Assembly: GCA_012841405.1 (NCBI GenBank)
Contig: DUUT01000073.1
Span: 1 to 64,000, forward strand
Direction: 5' to 3'
DNA: 64,000 nucleotides
DNA from: Chloroflexota bacterium
Lineage (GTDB): Bacteria > Chloroflexota > Anaerolineae > UBA1429
Part shown: positions 49,934-58,225 of the stretch, piece by piece
Position numbering within the stretch: position 1 is the stretch's first letter
Layout of the letters: each line of letters starts with the position of its first letter
Notes under the pieces: generated by a model
Database searches by the model: none
What the model saw: only the letters and a program-made list of their open reading frames with translations
Told to the model about the DNA's origin: nothing
Position numbers and translations under genes: made by a program

Positions 49934-50294
49934 AGTGTGCCCCTCTCTCTGTACAGACTTGGCATGAGCCGGCGGGGATCCGTCACAGCCGACACGGCCA
50001 CGCGAGCACCACCGGAGCGCGATACGCCCACGATGACTCGGAAGCCTATCTACCAGTCCTATACGCTTTGGTGTAGAAACCGGGCCAGTTCGTAGCCAGA
50101 CAGCCGTGAGGGGGCTATTCGGGGGAGCAACCAACACCCTGGGGCCTGTGGAACCTGCAAAGGTACCAACTCACAGCGCAACCATGGTAGTTCCCCCCGG
50201 CAACATAGCTGATCCTACGTCTGTGTGGCTTCCCATCCCACTGGTCAACACGATGGTCCTCTGGTTCCGCTCGTGTCGTGCAGAGCGCCTCACG
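49934..50294. other. Unusually long gap between rnpM/ylxR and infB
   Basis: These genes are normally adjacent or separated only by an L7Ae-like ylxQ. Here 361 bases hold no convincing ORF on either strand, no tRNA and no clear terminator or promoter. ylxQ is absent. A structured leader for infB is possible but I cannot support one. Confidence 0.5.
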
Positions 50295-50627
50295 CTACTC
50301 TCGCGCCGCCTCTCGCGCCGCATCCGGATCGTCGGGCGGTAGCTCCGCTGTCATGTGCTCCATCGCGTAGGCCTCGATCATGGCTCGGTCCTCAGCGGAT
50401 AGCTCGATCTTGAGCGCACGCTCAAACTGCTTGCGGGCCAGTGCATCCAGCCAGCACTGTCTGCTATCGCACACATAGGAGCCGCGACCCGGCATTTTGC
50501 CCGTCGGATCGATCACCACACGCCCATCGGTCGTACGCACAACCCGATAGAGCTCCCGCTTGGTGAGCACACGCCGACACCCAATGCAGGTGCGTTGGGG
50601 TTGACGCCTCGAGCGTTTAGCAGGCAT
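50295..50627 (-). CDS. rnpM: YlxR/RnpM family protein (DUF448)
   Basis: A 110-aa nucleic-acid-binding protein of the YlxR family, reported as a modulator of RNase P in Bacillus. The family signature TCIGCRRVLTKRELYRVVRT, followed by DPTGKMPGRGSYVC and CWLDALARKQFERAL, is complete. The C-terminus adds about 20 acidic residues. It lies 78 bases after nusA in the classic nusA-ylxR-infB order. Confidence 0.92.
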   Translation of the reverse strand: MPAKRSRRQPQRTCIGCRRVLTKRELYRVVRTTDGRVVIDPTGKMPGRGSYVCDSRQCWLDALARKQFERALKIELSAEDRAMIEAYAMEHMTAELPPDDPDAAREAARE

Positions 50628-50705
50628 GGTCCTACACCCTATCCAAGAACATGGGTCCGGCCGACGCCCGGCCTTGCGGCGGGCTGTGCGGCCGGACCCA
50701 CGGTG

Positions 50706-52295
50706 TTAGCTCCAATCCTCGTCGTCTTCCCATGCGCCGCGGCGGCTCGGCTTGCGCTTCTTGCGGGCCACCACACGGCCCAGGCGCTCGTCATACTCGA
50801 GGATGCGCTGCCGCCCCTTCTTGTCACGCGAACGACGGCGCTCCTCCTCTTCGTCGTCTTCCTCCTCGAACACAGGCGGGGGAGCCTCCCAGCCTTCGGG
50901 CGCGGCGAGCTCGGGCTCGTCCTCCTCTGCCGGGGCTGTGGCCTGCGCCTCCTCGGCCTCTTTGGCATATTCGACGTCTTCGCCCTCTGCCACCGCCGCC
51001 TCGCCCGCGAGCGGAGCGTCCTCAGCCTCGGAAGCCTCTACGGCCTCGTCCTCGGGCCGAGTCTCCTCAGACTCGAGCGCCTCCTCCGGCGCCCACGCGT
51101 CCACGGGCAGGTCGCCCGCCTCGAGCTCGATATCCTCGTCCTCGAGCCCCGCCTCCGCCGCTGCCAACAGCTCGGCCGCAGCGCGACGGGCCTCCTCACG
51201 CGCCTCCGCGCGCTGGGCGGCCTCGAGGGCCTCCGCAGCGAGCCGCTCCGCCTCCTCGGCGGCTTCGGTCTCGCTGCGGATGTCAATCCGCCAGCCCGTC
51301 AGCTTGGCCGCCAACCGTGCATTCTGCCCCTCACGGCCAATGGCCAGGGACAGCGACCGATCCGGCACGACGACCTTGGCCGTCTTTTCTTCCTCGTTCA
51401 GGTAGACCGAGACGACCTTGGCCGGGCTGAGGGCATTGGCGATGAACTCCTGGACGTCCGCCGCCCAGGGAACAACATCGATTTTCTCACCACTCAGTTC
51501 GTTGACAATGTTCTGGATACGCACGCCGCGCATCCCCACGCACGATCCCACGGGATCGACGCCGGGCTGAAGGGCAGCCACGGCCACCTTGGACCGCGAC
51601 CCCGCCTCCCGCGCAATCGCCTTGACCTCGACGGCCCCATTAAAGATCTCGGGGACCTCGAGCTCCAGCAGGCGCCGCAGCAATCCGCGATGCGTACGCG
51701 ACACCGTGATCTGCGGCCCGTGGCCGGTCCGTTCGACCTCGACCACATAGACCCGCAGACGCTGGTTGAAGCGGTACTGCTCGCCAGGAATCTGCTCGGA
51801 GCGAGGCAGTAGAGCCTCCGCCTTGCCCAGGCTCAGCGTGACGTTCTGCGACCGCGAGTCAATGTTGCGAACGACGCCGTTGACGATCTCGCCAGAGCGA
51901 TCGGCGTACTCGAGGTACACCGAGTCGCGCTCCGCCTCACGGATCCGCTGCATAATGACCTGCTTGGCCGTCTGTGCGGCGATGCGGCCAAAGTTGCGCG
52001 GCTTGACCTCGATATCCACAAACTCGCCGATCTCGGCGTCGGGCCGGATCGCGCGGGCCGCATCCAGGGTCATCTCGATGCCATCGTCCTCGACCTCTTC
52101 CACGACCTGCTTCTTGATGAACACACGGGCTTGCCCCGAGTGCGGATCGAGCGTCACGTCGATATTCTGGTTGGCGCCATAGTTGCGCTTGTATGCCGAA
52201 ATCAGGGCAGCCTCGATCGCCTCGAGGATGACCTCGGGTGCGAGGTTGCGGTCTGAACAGAGCTGAGTGATGGCGATCTCGAACTCACTCTTCAT
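50706..52295 (-). CDS. nusA: Transcription termination/antitermination protein NusA
   Basis: NusA binds RNA polymerase and modulates pausing, termination and antitermination. The 529-aa protein has the N-terminal RNAP-binding domain ([13 protein letters not shown]...), an S1 domain ([24 protein letters not shown]), two KH domains including [29 protein letters not shown] and [21 protein letters not shown], and then about 175 residues of Glu/Ala-rich tail ending in a basic patch. The start is the ATG at 52295; the ORF-track extension includes the leader hairpin. The acidic tail exceeds what firmicute-type NusA has. Confidence 0.95.
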   Translation of the reverse strand: MKSEFEIAITQLCSDRNLAPEVILEAIEAALISAYKRNYGANQNIDVTLDPHSGQARVFIKKQVVEEVEDDGIEMTLDAARAIRPDAEIGEFVDIEVKPRNFGRIAAQTAKQVIMQRIREAERDSVYLEYADRSGEIVNGVVRNIDSRSQNVTLSLGKAEALLPRSEQIPGEQYRFNQRLRVYVVEVERTGHGPQITVSRTHRGLLRRLLELEVPEIFNGAVEVKAIAREAGSRSKVAVAALQPGVDPVGSCVGMRGVRIQNIVNELSGEKIDVVPWAADVQEFIANALSPAKVVSVYLNEEEKTAKVVVPDRSLSLAIGREGQNARLAAKLTGWRIDIRSETEAAEEAERLAAEALEAAQRAEAREEARRAAAELLAAAEAGLEDEDIELEAGDLPVDAWAPEEALESEETRPEDEAVEASEAEDAPLAGEAAVAEGEDVEYAKEAEEAQATAPAEEDEPELAAPEGWEAPPPVFEEEDDEEEERRRSRDKKGRQRILEYDERLGRVVARKKRKPSRRGAWEDDEDWS

Positions 52296-52339
52296 GTAAC
52301 CCGGAAACCTCCTGAATGCAGCCAAGAGCGCCACAATAA

Positions 52340-52364
52340 GAAAAGTGGGGAGCGCCCACTTTTC
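52340..52364 (-). terminator. Attenuator-like hairpin in the nusA leader
   Basis: Perfect 10-bp stem GAAAAGTGGG-cgctc-CCCACTTTTC read in the nusA direction, followed by TTATTG, so the RNA 3' side is U-rich (UUUUCUUAUU). It begins about 15 bases after the predicted start site and ends about 45 bases before the nusA ATG. This position suits autogenous control by NusA. Confidence 0.65.
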
Positions 52365-52385
52365 GTAAAACAACAGTTCGCTGAG

Positions 52386-52414
52386 AGTATATCACGTCTC
52401 AAGGTGAAAGGCAA
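52386..52414 (-). promoter_or_regulatory. Promoter of the nusA-infB operon
   Basis: Minus strand: -35 TTGCCT (52414-52409), 17-base spacer, -10 TATACT (52391-52386). The start near 52379 gives an 84-base leader holding the attenuator-like hairpin. Confidence 0.7.
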
Positions 52415-52419
52415 GTGAC

Positions 52420-52446
52420 GGCGGGCCACGCATAACGTGGCCCGCC
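52420..52446 (-). terminator. proS terminator hairpin abutting the nusA promoter
   Basis: GGCGGGCCACG-cataa-CGTGGCCCGCC, an 11-bp perfect stem just past the proS stop. It is followed in the proS direction by CACTTGCCTTT, which is also the -35 region of the nusA promoter. Confidence 0.7.
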
Positions 52447-52451
52447 CGGCG

Positions 52452-54182
52452 TCACGCCTCGGCCGGCATGGCCGGGTCCGCCCTGAGCGTCGCGTCGATC
52501 GCCGCTTCCACCTCATCCGCAGGCACGAGGCGACGATCCGCCTCCCACCGTGCCTTGAGCTCGAACTGCTGGTTGGCCAGCGTGCGACGGCTCACCGTCA
52601 CACGGACGGGAATGCCGATCAGATCGGCGTCGTTGAACTTGACGCCGGCGCTCTCGGCCCGGTCATCGTAGAGCACCTCATAGCCGCCGCGCCGCAACCG
52701 CTCATACAGCGCATCCGCGGCCGCCGATACCTCCCCATCGTTGCTGCCCAACGACACGATGTGCACCTGGAACGGCGCCACGCTCGTCGGCCAGATGATC
52801 CCCTTGTCATCGTGGTGCTGCTCGATGATGCAGGCCAACAGGCGCCCGGTGCCGATACCATAGGAGCCCATCACGACGGGACGGGCCACACCGTCGCGGT
52901 CCAAAAAGTCGGCCCCCACCGCCGTGCTGTAGGTGGTACCCAGCTTGAAGAGGTGGCCGACCTCAATCCCACGGGAGAGCGTCAGCAACTCACCACAGTT
53001 GACGCAGCGATCCCCTTCGCGAGCCAGGGCAATGTCGCCCACGGCCTCCACCGCAAAGTCGCGGGGGTAGTTCACGTTGCGGTAGTGGTAGCCCGCCTCA
53101 TTGGCGCCCGCCACCGCGTTGTTCACGGTAGTGATCGAGTCATCGGCGATGACACGCACCCCAGAGAGGCCGATGGGTGAGGCATACCCCGCCACGATAC
53201 CGGCGGCCTGCAGCTCTTCGTCCGTGGAGGGGTGCAGCTCTTCGCCGCCCACCATGTTGGCCAACTTGGTGGGGTTGACGTCCAGGTCACCGCGGATCAC
53301 GGCAAAGATCACCTCCCCCGCCGAGGTGCTGTAGAACACGGCCTTGTACGTCTGCCGCGTCTCGACGCCGAGAAGCGCCGCCACCGCCTCGATGGTGGTC
53401 GTGCCCGGCGTGGCGACCTTTTCCAGGGGAGCCTCCACCTCACGGGGCCCTTCGCCCTTGACAAACACGGCCTTTTCCGCGTTGGCCGCATAGCGACAGT
53501 GCGGGCAGAGCACCAGAGTGTCCTCCCCCGCTGCGGTCACGACCATGAACTCGTGCGATACCGACCCGCCCATGATGCCCGTATCCGCCTCGACGGCAAG
53601 CGCCTCGACACCACAGCGGGCGAAAATCCTCTCGTACGCCCGATAGATGCTCGGGTAAAAGGCGTCCAGGCTCTCAAAGTCGGCATGAAAGCTGTAGGCG
53701 TCCTTCATGATGAACTCGCGGACGCGCACCAGCCCCCCCCGCGAGCGCGGCTCATCGCGGAACTTGGTCTGAATCTGGTACATCATCTGGGGGAGCTGGC
53801 GGTACGAGTTGATCTCCTGACGCGCCAGATCCGTGGCCACTTCCTCATGGGTCATGGCCAGCACCATGTCGTGGTTCCCACGATCCTTAAAACGCACCAA
53901 TGCCGGGCCGGGCGCCGGCGCGTCGTACCTGCCCGTAGCGCGCCAGATATCCGCCGGGTGCACCACCGGCATCAACAACTCTTGGCCATCGATGGCGTCC
54001 ATCTCCTCACGCATGATCTGCTCAATCTTGCGCAGGACACGCCAACCGATCGGCAGATAGCTATAGATCCCCGCCGCCAACTGGCGGATCAGCCCGGCGC
54101 GCAGCGAGAGCTGATGACTGACCAGCTCGGCGTCCGAGGGGTTTTCGCGCAACGTACGGCCAAAGAGGGTCGAAAAGCGCAT
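52452..54182 (-). CDS. proS: Proline--tRNA ligase
   Basis: Class II synthetase charging tRNA-Pro. The 576-aa protein is the bacterial type with an editing insertion. It shows GIYSYLPIGWRVLRKIEQIMREEM and the motif 2 region TKFRDEPRSRGGLVRVREFIMKDAYSFH. The INS domain (about 235-390) has the GDLDVNPTKLANMVGG pattern, and CVNCGELL is a possible zinc pair. SYGIGTGRLLACIIEQHHD is motif 3 and leads to the anticodon-binding domain. The start is the ATG of MRFSTLF behind GAGGAGG; the ORF track begins 31 codons early. Confidence 0.96.
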   Translation of the reverse strand: MRFSTLFGRTLRENPSDAELVSHQLSLRAGLIRQLAAGIYSYLPIGWRVLRKIEQIMREEMDAIDGQELLMPVVHPADIWRATGRYDAPAPGPALVRFKDRGNHDMVLAMTHEEVATDLARQEINSYRQLPQMMYQIQTKFRDEPRSRGGLVRVREFIMKDAYSFHADFESLDAFYPSIYRAYERIFARCGVEALAVEADTGIMGGSVSHEFMVVTAAGEDTLVLCPHCRYAANAEKAVFVKGEGPREVEAPLEKVATPGTTTIEAVAALLGVETRQTYKAVFYSTSAGEVIFAVIRGDLDVNPTKLANMVGGEELHPSTDEELQAAGIVAGYASPIGLSGVRVIADDSITTVNNAVAGANEAGYHYRNVNYPRDFAVEAVGDIALAREGDRCVNCGELLTLSRGIEVGHLFKLGTTYSTAVGADFLDRDGVARPVVMGSYGIGTGRLLACIIEQHHDDKGIIWPTSVAPFQVHIVSLGSNDGEVSAAADALYERLRRGGYEVLYDDRAESAGVKFNDADLIGIPVRVTVSRRTLANQQFELKARWEADRRLVPADEVEAAIDATLRADPAMPAEA

Positions 54183-54217
54183 GAACGGCCTCCTCACTGG
54201 GTGCGGTGTGACACCCG

Positions 54218-54245
54218 AGTATACAGCATCCCCGCTGCGGCGCAA
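54218..54245 (-). promoter_or_regulatory. Promoter of proS
   Basis: Minus strand: -35 TTGCGC (54245-54240), 16-base spacer, -10 TATACT (54223-54218); leader about 28 bases. Its -35 lies one base from the divergent MBL promoter's -35. Confidence 0.5.
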
Positions 54246-54246
54246 C

Positions 54247-54275
54247 TTGACCCCACCCCTTAGGAACCATACCAT
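54247..54275 (+). promoter_or_regulatory. Promoter of the MBL hydrolase gene
   Basis: -35 TTGACC (54247-54252), 17-base spacer, -10 TACCAT (54270-54275); leader about 26 bases. Confidence 0.55.
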
Positions 54276-54307
54276 GGATACCAGCCGGCTGCATCCAGGA
54301 GGTTGCC

Positions 54308-54949
54308 ATGATCGTCCGCACCCTCGAGGTGGGCATGTTGCGCACCAACTGCTACCTCGTGGTCTCAGAGGCCTCGCACGAGTCCGCCATCATCGATCCC
54401 GGTGGTGACGCTGCCGCCATCCTCGACGCCCTCGATGCGCTGGGCGCGACGGCGCAGGTGATCCTGCTCACCCACTACCACTTTGACCATATCATGGCGG
54501 TACCTGACCTCGTGCGCCAGACGGGGGCCCCGGTGGCGATCCACGAAGCCGAGGCGGAGCTGCTGGCCCGGCCACCGACCCTCTTTCGCCTGGCCCAACC
54601 CGACACACCGCGCCTTACGGCCGATCGGCTCTTGCGTGATGGCGACACCATCACGATCGGCGCCGACACGCTGCGCGTGCTGCACACGCCGGGGCACTCT
54701 CCTGGGGGTGTCTCCTACTATGCGGCGGAGGAGGGGGTCGTCTTTGTTGGGGATGCCCTCTTTGCCGAGGGCGTGGGGCGCACCGACTTTCCGGGCAGCA
54801 GCGGCGCCCAGCTCGTGCGCAGCATCCGCGAGCGCCTGTTCACCCTGCCCGATGATACCGTCGTCTATCCGGGGCACGGCCCTGCGACGACCATCGGCCA
54901 CGAGCGGCGCGCCAACCCATGGGTGGGTGATCGCCGGGGGGCATACTAG
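54308..54949 (+). CDS. MBL-fold metallo-hydrolase (glyoxalase II-like)
   Basis: A 213-aa metallo-beta-lactamase-fold enzyme. Zinc ligands: HYHFDH (HxHxDH), His in TPGHSPGGVSYY, Asp in VFVGDALFAEGVGRTDFPG and the final His in VYPGHGPATTIGHERRANPW. The GHGPATTIGxER-NP ending is that of glyoxalase II-like bacterial proteins; true thioesterase activity is not proven. The ATG has AGGAGG six bases upstream. Its TAG stop is part of the CTAG that begins repeat copy C, which separates it from the convergent PstS-like gene. Confidence 0.93.
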   Translation: MIVRTLEVGMLRTNCYLVVSEASHESAIIDPGGDAAAILDALDALGATAQVILLTHYHFDHIMAVPDLVRQTGAPVAIHEAEAELLARPPTLFRLAQPDTPRLTADRLLRDGDTITIGADTLRVLHTPGHSPGGVSYYAAEEGVVFVGDALFAEGVGRTDFPGSSGAQLVRSIRERLFTLPDDTVVYPGHGPATTIGHERRANPWVGDRRGAY

Positions 54950-55083
54950 GCCGTGTCTCAAGAATGCACCCGACGGAGGAACGATGTCGCCCCGCGCGTA
55001 CGCGGGGGGCCTCGACGCCCATCGCCAAGGTTTCTTGCCACGCTCAGAACGGCGCTGTGGCCCTCTTTTCACACACTACCTAG
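54946..55083 (+). repeat. CTAG-ended dispersed repeat, copy C (138 bp)
   Basis: CTAGGCCGTGTCTC at the left, CACACTACCTAG at the right. The left CTAG holds the TAG stop of the MBL gene and the right CTAG holds the stop of the convergent lipoprotein gene. Exactly the same length as copy A, with GATGTCGCCCCG and GCTGTGGCCCT shared. Confidence 0.88.
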
Positions 55084-55955
55084 CCCGGCAGGCTATAGCG
55101 CCGCTCGATGACGTGTCGCCCCCGATTCCCCCGTGCGTGGTTGATCCACCGCTGCGCTTCGCGCGGGGCGTCGGGGGTGGTGAGGAATACCAGGGGATAG
55201 CCGAGGGGATAGCGACCCGACCGGATCTCGGCCGCCGTCGGACGGTGCTCATCGATGGCTACCACCCGTACCCGATCGTCCACATAGGCATTCGAGACGT
55301 AACCGATGGCGCCGGGGTGCTCGGCCACATACTCGATCACAGCACGATCGTGGGGAACGATGATAGCGAACGACGAGACGCCGGTATCGCCCATGATGAC
55401 GCGCTCAAACACGGCACGCCCCAGCGATTCGGGCGTGTGCACGAGCACCTCCACGGCCTCGTCGGCGCCTCCGAGCTCATCCCAGCGCAGGTATTCCCCG
55501 GCATAGAGCGCCGCCAGCTGCCCCGCCGACAGCGTGTGGATCCCCACGCTGGGGTGCACGACCACCGCCACGGCATCGAGCGCCAGGACCTCGGCGCCCG
55601 GGCCTCCGCCCTCGTCCGCGGGCGTCGCCGGGTCAACGCCCACGACGGCGACATCCGCCTGCCCCGTAGCGAGGAGGTCCTGAGCCACCGCCGACCCCAC
55701 CGGCACCACATCGAACGATGTCCGTGGGCTCAGCCGGCCATACTCTGCCACCAGTTCGGACACCAAGGGCAGCGACGCCCAGCAGGCCGCCACACGCACG
55801 AGGGCCGGCTCGTCGGTCACCTCCGCCGCCTCTTCTCCCAACCCCACCAACGGTCCCGAGACTCCCTGACAGCCGCCGCCGATCAGGCCGGCGAGGATCG
55901 TCGCCAGCACGAGGAATCGGGCGGAACGCGCCCAGAGATGGGAGAGGCCGTTCAT
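55080..55955 (-). CDS. PstS-like phosphate-binding lipoprotein
   Basis: A 291-aa substrate-binding protein with a signal peptide ending at a GGGC cysteine (a slightly atypical lipobox: Gly at -3 to -1). The mature part follows the PstS/PBP-like fold: VAACWASLPLVSELVAEYGRLSPRTSFDVVPVGSAVAQDLLATGQADVAVVG, then a middle VVHPSVGIHTLSAGQLAALYAGE and PGAIGYVSNAYVDD near the end. No pstCAB transporter genes adjoin it, so it may be a solitary binding or sensing protein. It starts nine bases after uppP. Confidence 0.88.
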   Translation of the reverse strand: MNGLSHLWARSARFLVLATILAGLIGGGCQGVSGPLVGLGEEAAEVTDEPALVRVAACWASLPLVSELVAEYGRLSPRTSFDVVPVGSAVAQDLLATGQADVAVVGVDPATPADEGGGPGAEVLALDAVAVVVHPSVGIHTLSAGQLAALYAGEYLRWDELGGADEAVEVLVHTPESLGRAVFERVIMGDTGVSSFAIIVPHDRAVIEYVAEHPGAIGYVSNAYVDDRVRVVAIDEHRPTAAEIRSGRYPLGYPLVFLTTPDAPREAQRWINHARGNRGRHVIERRYSLPG

Positions 55956-55964
55956 CGGCGCTCC

Positions 55965-56774
55965 TCAGCGGATAAAGGTGATGACCAACGTGAGTAGACC
56001 AAACCCCCAGCAGTACAGGGCAAAGGCATAGAGAGGCCGCTTGCGCAAAAAACCGAGCAGGAACCCAATAGCGGCGTATCCGGCCAGGAAGGCCACCACG
56101 AACCCTGCCCCCAAATTCAGGAGCTGCGTCGGTTCGATGCCGACACGAATCAGCTTGATGATCTGCAGGCCGGCCGCGCCGGCGATGATAGGGATCACCA
56201 TCAGGAACGAAAAGCGCGCGGCATCCTCTCGCTGCAACCCCCGCAGCAATCCCCCGGCAATCGTGGTGCCCGACCGGGACAACCCCGGGGCAATGGCCAT
56301 GGCTTGCGCCAGCCCGATCCAGATAGCATCACGCCAGCTGGCCTGCTGGAGCGGGCGAGAATGCTGCCCGATGCGCTCGCTGGCAACCAACAGCCCCCCG
56401 GTGACGAGGAGCAGGAGCGCCACCGCTCGCGGCGAGCCAAAGAGCGCCTCGAAATAGTCCTCCGCCAGGTAACCGAGCACCGCGCCGGGGATCGTGCTCA
56501 GCACGATTAGCCAGCCTAGGCGTTCCTCGGGCAGGGCCAGGTTGCGCCGTCGCACACTCCTCCACCACCCCCGCACCACGATCTCGATCTCCCGGCGCAT
56601 GTAGAGCAGCACCGCTAGCAGGGTGCCGAGGTGGAGCACCGAGTCGAACGCCAAGCCGGGGTTTGACCACCCCAGCAGCCACGGAACGATGACGAGGTGC
56701 GCGGAGCTACTCACCGGCAGGAACTCGGTGGCCCCCTGCAGGAGGCCTAACAGCATCGCTTGGAGAACGTTCAC
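55965..56774 (-). CDS. uppP: Undecaprenyl-diphosphate phosphatase
   Basis: UppP (BacA) regenerates undecaprenyl phosphate for peptidoglycan and other envelope polymers. The family signature LLGLLQGATEFLPVSSSAHL is at the N-terminus and the second motif SRSGTTIAGGLLRGLQREDAARFSFLMVIPIIAGA in the C-terminal half. Eight or so helices are predicted. GTG 56774 (269 aa) with GGAGG five bases before it fits the family start; the ORF-track GTG is six codons earlier. It lies between repeat copy D and the PstS-like gene. Confidence 0.95.
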   Translation of the reverse strand: MNVLQAMLLGLLQGATEFLPVSSSAHLVIVPWLLGWSNPGLAFDSVLHLGTLLAVLLYMRREIEIVVRGWWRSVRRRNLALPEERLGWLIVLSTIPGAVLGYLAEDYFEALFGSPRAVALLLLVTGGLLVASERIGQHSRPLQQASWRDAIWIGLAQAMAIAPGLSRSGTTIAGGLLRGLQREDAARFSFLMVIPIIAGAAGLQIIKLIRVGIEPTQLLNLGAGFVVAFLAGYAAIGFLLGFLRKRPLYAFALYCWGFGLLTLVITFIR

Positions 56775-56795
56775 GAGGCCCTCCATTCCCACGTT

Positions 56796-56934
56796 CTACG
56801 TAGTGTTTGGAAAACGGGCCCCACAGCATCGTTCTCAGCAGGGCGAGAAACCTTGTCGATGGGCCTCAAGGCCCGTCGCGTACGCTTGGGCGACATCGTT
56901 TCTACGTCGGATGCGTTTTCGAAGCACGACCTAG
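56796..56934 (-). repeat. CTAG-ended dispersed repeat, copy D (inverted, 139 bp)
   Basis: The left end is CTACGTAGTGTTTGG (one change from CTAGGTAGTGTTTGG) and the right end ...GCACGACCTAG, whose CTAG is the stop codon of tgt. Internal GAGAAACCTTGTCGATGGGC and GGGCGACATCGTTTC form the inner inverted repeat. Confidence 0.82.
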
Positions 56935-58133
56935 CCGGCAGACCGGCGCCAGGCCTGGCGATTCCTTTCTCGTGCCTTGGCGTCGGCCACGCGGTAGCGC
57001 TGGTGAAAGGCCTCGCGGAAGGTAGGGTACCGGCCCTCTTTGATGGCCTGGCGGATATCGTTCATCAGAGTCAGCATAAAGTGCACGTTGTGTACCGTAC
57101 CCAGGTGCAACCCAAGCATCTCTTTGGCAACGAACAGATGGCGCAGATATGCTCGGGTGAACGTCTGACAGGTAGAGCAGGCGCACCCATCTTCGATGGG
57201 CTGTCTATCCTCGGCATAGACGGCGTTACGGATGTTGAGCCGCCCATCGCGCGTCAACAGGGCGCCATTGCGTGCCAGGCGCGTCGGCAGCACGCAGTCA
57301 AAGATGTCGACCCCCCGCGCGACACCCTCCACGAGATCCTCCGGCGACCCCACCCCCATGAGGTAACGGGGGCGATCTCGCGGAAGCAGCGGGACGACGA
57401 CGTCCAACATGGCGTGCATCTCTTCTTTCGATTCGCCCACACTCAGCCCGCCGATGGCGTAGCCCGGAAAGCCCAAAGCCGTCAGGGTGCGGGCGCTCTC
57501 CGCCCGCAGATCGGCAAAAACGCCCCCCTGCACGATGCCAAATAGCGCCTGGTCACGCCGTCGGTGCGCCTCGAGGCTGCGCGCAGCCCACAGATGCGTG
57601 CGGCGCAGCGCCTCCACGTTGTAGGCATAGTCGTCGGGCACGGTGCACTCGTCCAACACCATGGCGATGTCCGAGCCCAACTGCTCCTGAATCGCCGCCA
57701 CCTTTTCGGGCGTAAAGCGGTGCTCCGAGCCATCGATGTGCGAGCGGAACGTGACGCCGTCATCATCCACCCGCCGCAGGTCCCTCAGGCTGAACACCTG
57801 GAACCCGCCGCTATCCGTGAGGATGGGACCATCCCACCCCATGAACTGGTGCAGTCCCCCAAGGCGCTCGATGCGCTCAGCGCCGGGGCGCAGGTAGAGG
57901 TGGTAGGTGTTCGCCAGAATCATGGTCGCGCCGACCTCGCGCAGGTCGCGCGGCGAGAGGGCCTTGACGGTGGCCTGCGTCCCCACCGGGCAGAACACCG
58001 GTGTCGGCAGGTCACCATGGGGGGTGTGCAGCACCCCGAGGCGGGCTCGCGTAGCGGTATCCTCGGCGAGGAGCGTGTATGAAACGGCGTCGTTGGTCGG
58101 GCGAGGCGTAGCCTCGGGACGTATCACAGTCAT
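56931..58133 (-). CDS. tgt: Queuine tRNA-ribosyltransferase
   Basis: Tgt exchanges guanine for preQ1 at position 34 of Asn, Asp, His and Tyr tRNAs. The 400-aa protein shows TPVFCPVGTQATVKAL, ILANTYHLYLRPG, the ILTDSGGFQVFSL motif with the general-base Asp, GGLSVGESKEEMHAML, FDCVLPTRLARNG and the zinc site CSTCQTFTRAYLRHL. A -10 TATCAT lies six bases before the ATG, suggesting a leaderless mRNA. No other queuosine genes are nearby. The stop coincides with the end of repeat copy D. Confidence 0.96.
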   Translation of the reverse strand: MTVIRPEATPRPTNDAVSYTLLAEDTATRARLGVLHTPHGDLPTPVFCPVGTQATVKALSPRDLREVGATMILANTYHLYLRPGAERIERLGGLHQFMGWDGPILTDSGGFQVFSLRDLRRVDDDGVTFRSHIDGSEHRFTPEKVAAIQEQLGSDIAMVLDECTVPDDYAYNVEALRRTHLWAARSLEAHRRRDQALFGIVQGGVFADLRAESARTLTALGFPGYAIGGLSVGESKEEMHAMLDVVVPLLPRDRPRYLMGVGSPEDLVEGVARGVDIFDCVLPTRLARNGALLTRDGRLNIRNAVYAEDRQPIEDGCACSTCQTFTRAYLRHLFVAKEMLGLHLGTVHNVHFMLTLMNDIRQAIKEGRYPTFREAFHQRYRVADAKARERNRQAWRRSAG

Positions 58134-58139
58134 AGAGGG

Positions 58140-58168
58140 ATGATACCACAGCCGTCAGGGGCTCACAA
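58140..58168 (-). promoter_or_regulatory. Promoter of tgt (predicted leaderless)
   Basis: Minus strand: -35 TTGTGA (58168-58163), 17-base spacer, extended -10 TGGTATCAT (TATCAT 58145-58140). Transcription should begin at about the A of the tgt ATG (58133). Confidence 0.55.
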
Positions 58169-58225
58169 ACTACGGGCGCTCGCCCGTCCCGCCGCGCAGG
58201 GGGCGGGTACGCACTCGCGCGGCAC

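Noticed and set aside
49934-50294. tRNA or ylxQ gene in the ylxR-infB gap
   Set aside because: No T-loop/acceptor pairing consistent with a tRNA and no ORF with L7Ae-like motifs on either strand.
54365-55072. 235-aa minus-strand ORF opposite the MBL gene
   Set aside because: It begins inside repeat copy C and runs antisense to a clear enzyme gene.
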